A stretch of DNA of 42,159 nucleotides from DBFJGL01 sp048394785 (lineage in GTDB: Bacteria > Bacillota > Clostridia > Christensenellales > CAG-917), in assembly GCA_048394785.1 (NCBI GenBank), contig DBFJGL010000055.1, positions 1 to 42,159 of the forward strand, written 5' to 3'. The translations under genes were made by a program, and so were the position numbers. Position 1 is the stretch's first letter. Every line of letters begins with the position of its first letter. This document shows positions 40,877 to 42,159 of this stretch, one piece after another. The notes below the pieces were generated by a model. The model was not told the origin of the DNA. It made no database searches and saw only the letters and a list, made by a program, of their open reading frames with translations.

Positions 40877-41938
40877 TTATTCGTCCTCACCGTCCTTTAA
40901 CGCGTCCGCGGCTTTTTTATTGTCAATCACCGTAGAGAAAGTATGTTTCAGACAATCCAGCACTCCGATGACCTTCTTATAATCCATTCTTTCGGGACCT
41001 ATGACGCCTGCCTGTCCCATCAGCTTGTCGCCGACCTTGTACGACGCGGTGATAATCGCGCACTTGTCCACGCCGCTGTCCTCTTTGCCGATTTTCACGG
41101 AAAACTCTATGCTTCCTTCTTCGTCGGCAATGAGTTCCTGCACGCTGTTCTTGTCGGAAATGACGGATAAAAACCGCTTTGCGTCCTCGACGTTGTTATA
41201 TTCGGGATAATCCAGCATTTTCAACGCGCCCTCGACCACTACGTTATCGCCGTGCTCGGTGACGTAGGTCTTTATTATACCAAGCACCTCATCGAAAATA
41301 TCCTTTATTCCCTTCAACTCCTCGTCGATTTCAAGCTCGACGTTCTCTATCTCGGAAAGCACTCTGCCGCCGAACACTCTGTTGAGTATTCCCGTCGCGG
41401 TGTCGATATACTCCTTGCGCATACCTGCGTCGACGTCGATTACGCTGTCGGTGAGCATTCCCTTATCGGTGACGATTATGACCAGCACCGCACCCTTTTT
41501 GAGAGGGACGAGCTTTACTTCCTCGATTACGGGACTATCCGCCGACTTGTCCACGAAAAACGAAGTGTAGTTGGTCACGTCAGATATGATTTTAGCCGCC
41601 TGCTTGGATATATCCTCCACGTCGCCGAGTTTCTTCATAAACACGGAACTTATAAACGCCGTTTCCGCGTCCGTCAGCATATTCGCACCGCCGTCCAGCG
41701 AGTCGACGTAAAGTCTGTACGCGGGTTTCAGCGGAATACGGCCGGCAGAGGTGTGCGGCTGTTCGAGATAACCGAGTGCCTCCAACGCGCTAAGCTCCGC
41801 CCTCACCGTCGCAGAACTTACTTCCGACAGATATTTCGTCTGTATGTCCGCGCTCGATACGGGCTGTCCCGTCGCGATGTACATATCCACCACGGCGTGC
41901 ACTATGCGTTTTTTTCTTTCACTCAGTTCCTTACCCAT
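40877..41938 (-). CDS. hrcA: Heat-inducible transcription repressor HrcA
   Basis: 353 residues. The N-terminal winged helix ('RKKRIVHAVVDMYIATGQPVSSADI', 'SSATVRAELSALEALGYLEQPHTSAGRIP') is followed by the HrcA GAF-like and dimerisation parts. HrcA binds CIRCE and represses the chaperone operon until heat stress. The start is ATG 41938 with GAGGTG 3 nt upstream. The frame is open to a GTG at 41977, but that GTG lies within the CIRCE operator. Confidence 0.96.
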   Translation of the reverse strand: MGKELSERKKRIVHAVVDMYIATGQPVSSADIQTKYLSEVSSATVRAELSALEALGYLEQPHTSAGRIPLKPAYRLYVDSLDGGANMLTDAETAFISSVFMKKLGDVEDISKQAAKIISDVTNYTSFFVDKSADSPVIEEVKLVPLKKGAVLVIIVTDKGMLTDSVIDVDAGMRKEYIDTATGILNRVFGGRVLSEIENVELEIDEELKGIKDIFDEVLGIIKTYVTEHGDNVVVEGALKMLDYPEYNNVEDAKRFLSVISDKNSVQELIADEEGSIEFSVKIGKEDSGVDKCAIITASYKVGDKLMGQAGVIGPERMDYKKVIGVLDCLKHTFSTVIDNKKAADALKDGEDE

Positions 41939-41970
41939 AATCACCTCGGACTGCGCCTTGCGGAATTTGT

Positions 41971-41997
41971 TTAGCACTCATACCGCCCGACTGCTAA
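41971..41997. promoter_or_regulatory. CIRCE operator (HrcA binding site)
   Basis: TTAGCACTC-N9-GACTGCTAA. The consensus is TTAGCACTC-N9-GAGTGCTAA, so only one base differs (C for G in the right arm). It sits between the promoter and the hrcA start, the usual place. Confidence 0.95.
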
Positions 41998-41998
41998 C

Positions 41999-42028
41999 AA
42001 TATATATCAAGTTTTGCCAACTTGTCAA
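41999..42028 (-). promoter_or_regulatory. hrcA operon promoter
   Basis: On the minus strand, TTGACA (42028-42023) is followed by an AT-rich -10 region: TATATA (42006-42001, 16-bp spacer) or TATATT (42004-41999, 18-bp spacer). CIRCE begins right after it, so HrcA would block the transcript start. Confidence 0.8.
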
Positions 42029-42120
42029 TACTTTTAGTCAATATTTTGAAAATATACGCATTTTTTTGAATTTGACAAATCCGCCGCGCCCAAACGCCCC
42101 GCTCAACCGCCCGAATAATA

Positions 42121-42152
42121 TTGTCCTTTACTGCTATAAATAAAGATATAAT
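42121..42152 (+). promoter_or_regulatory. Possible promoter pointing out of the window
   Basis: TATAAT at 42147-42152 in an AT-rich stretch with a poor -35 (TTGTCC at 42121, 20-bp spacer). It could serve a plus-strand gene beyond the window. Confidence 0.25.
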
Positions 42153-42159
42153 ATATAAC

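Noticed and set aside
41939..41977. Upstream GTG start for hrcA
   Set aside because: The GTG lies within the CIRCE operator and has no ribosome site, whereas ATG 41938 has GAGGTG before it and matches the family start.

Overview
The window looks like a chromosomal piece from an uncultured anaerobic clostridial (Firmicutes/Bacillota) lineage. The evidence is the Firmicutes heat-shock operon order hrcA-grpE-dnaK-dnaJ-prmA-rsmE-mtaB followed by rpsU, a CIRCE operator, SpoVG, a SpoVB-like flippase, a SpoIIQ-like M23 protein, a DUF421/DUF4363 pair, a DUF1540 protein, strong AGGAGG-type ribosome sites and normal use of TGA as a stop. No phage, transposase, integrase or CRISPR array is visible. The species cannot be named from sequence alone, and sporulation is only suggested.

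Left part (1-10.5 kb, mostly + strand): a giant lipoprotein with five jelly-roll-like modules and a C-terminal membrane anchor; a 640-bp non-coding stretch with two 125-bp structured repeats; a SpoVB/MurJ-type flippase; DUF421 and DUF4363; then murC (with an extra internal segment) divergent from spoVG.

Centre-left (10.5-18.8 kb, - strand): a tight six-gene operon for an AMP-forming acyl-CoA synthetase-like enzyme, a GlpA-like FAD dehydrogenase with a 2Fe-2S domain, a second FAD/NAD oxidoreductase, a DUF1667 cysteine protein, an FGGY-type sugar/glycerol kinase and a protein strongly resembling alkyl-dihydroxyacetonephosphate synthase. Together these suggest glycerol/glycerol-3-phosphate oxidation linked to lipid, possibly ether-lipid, metabolism. 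This is inference.

Centre (19-31 kb): a SpoIIQ-like M23 protein; repeat-rich intergenic DNA; a two-gene zinc-ribbon membrane module (a 1176-residue polytopic protein with extracellular beta repeats, and a TM2-domain protein) divergent from a small Xre regulator; a sodium:solute symporter; a HAD-IIA phosphatase paired with a glycerol-1-phosphate-dehydrogenase-like protein that appears to have lost its metal site; a secreted protein followed by an S26 (SipW-type) signal-peptidase-like protein without a recognisable catalytic dyad; and a DUF1540 protein.

Right part (31-42.2 kb): housekeeping genes. rplI, a YabB-type tRNA methyltransferase and rsmI form a + strand operon. On the - strand the CIRCE-controlled hrcA operon runs through to a HIT protein, followed by rpsU with its own perfect-consensus promoter and a tRNA-Val(CAC).

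The best candidates for new biology are the lipid-linked operon, the zinc-ribbon module, the two pairs that contain apparently inactive enzyme homologues, the structured repeats, and several genes whose -10 box sits 6-7 nt before the start codon with no ribosome-binding site.
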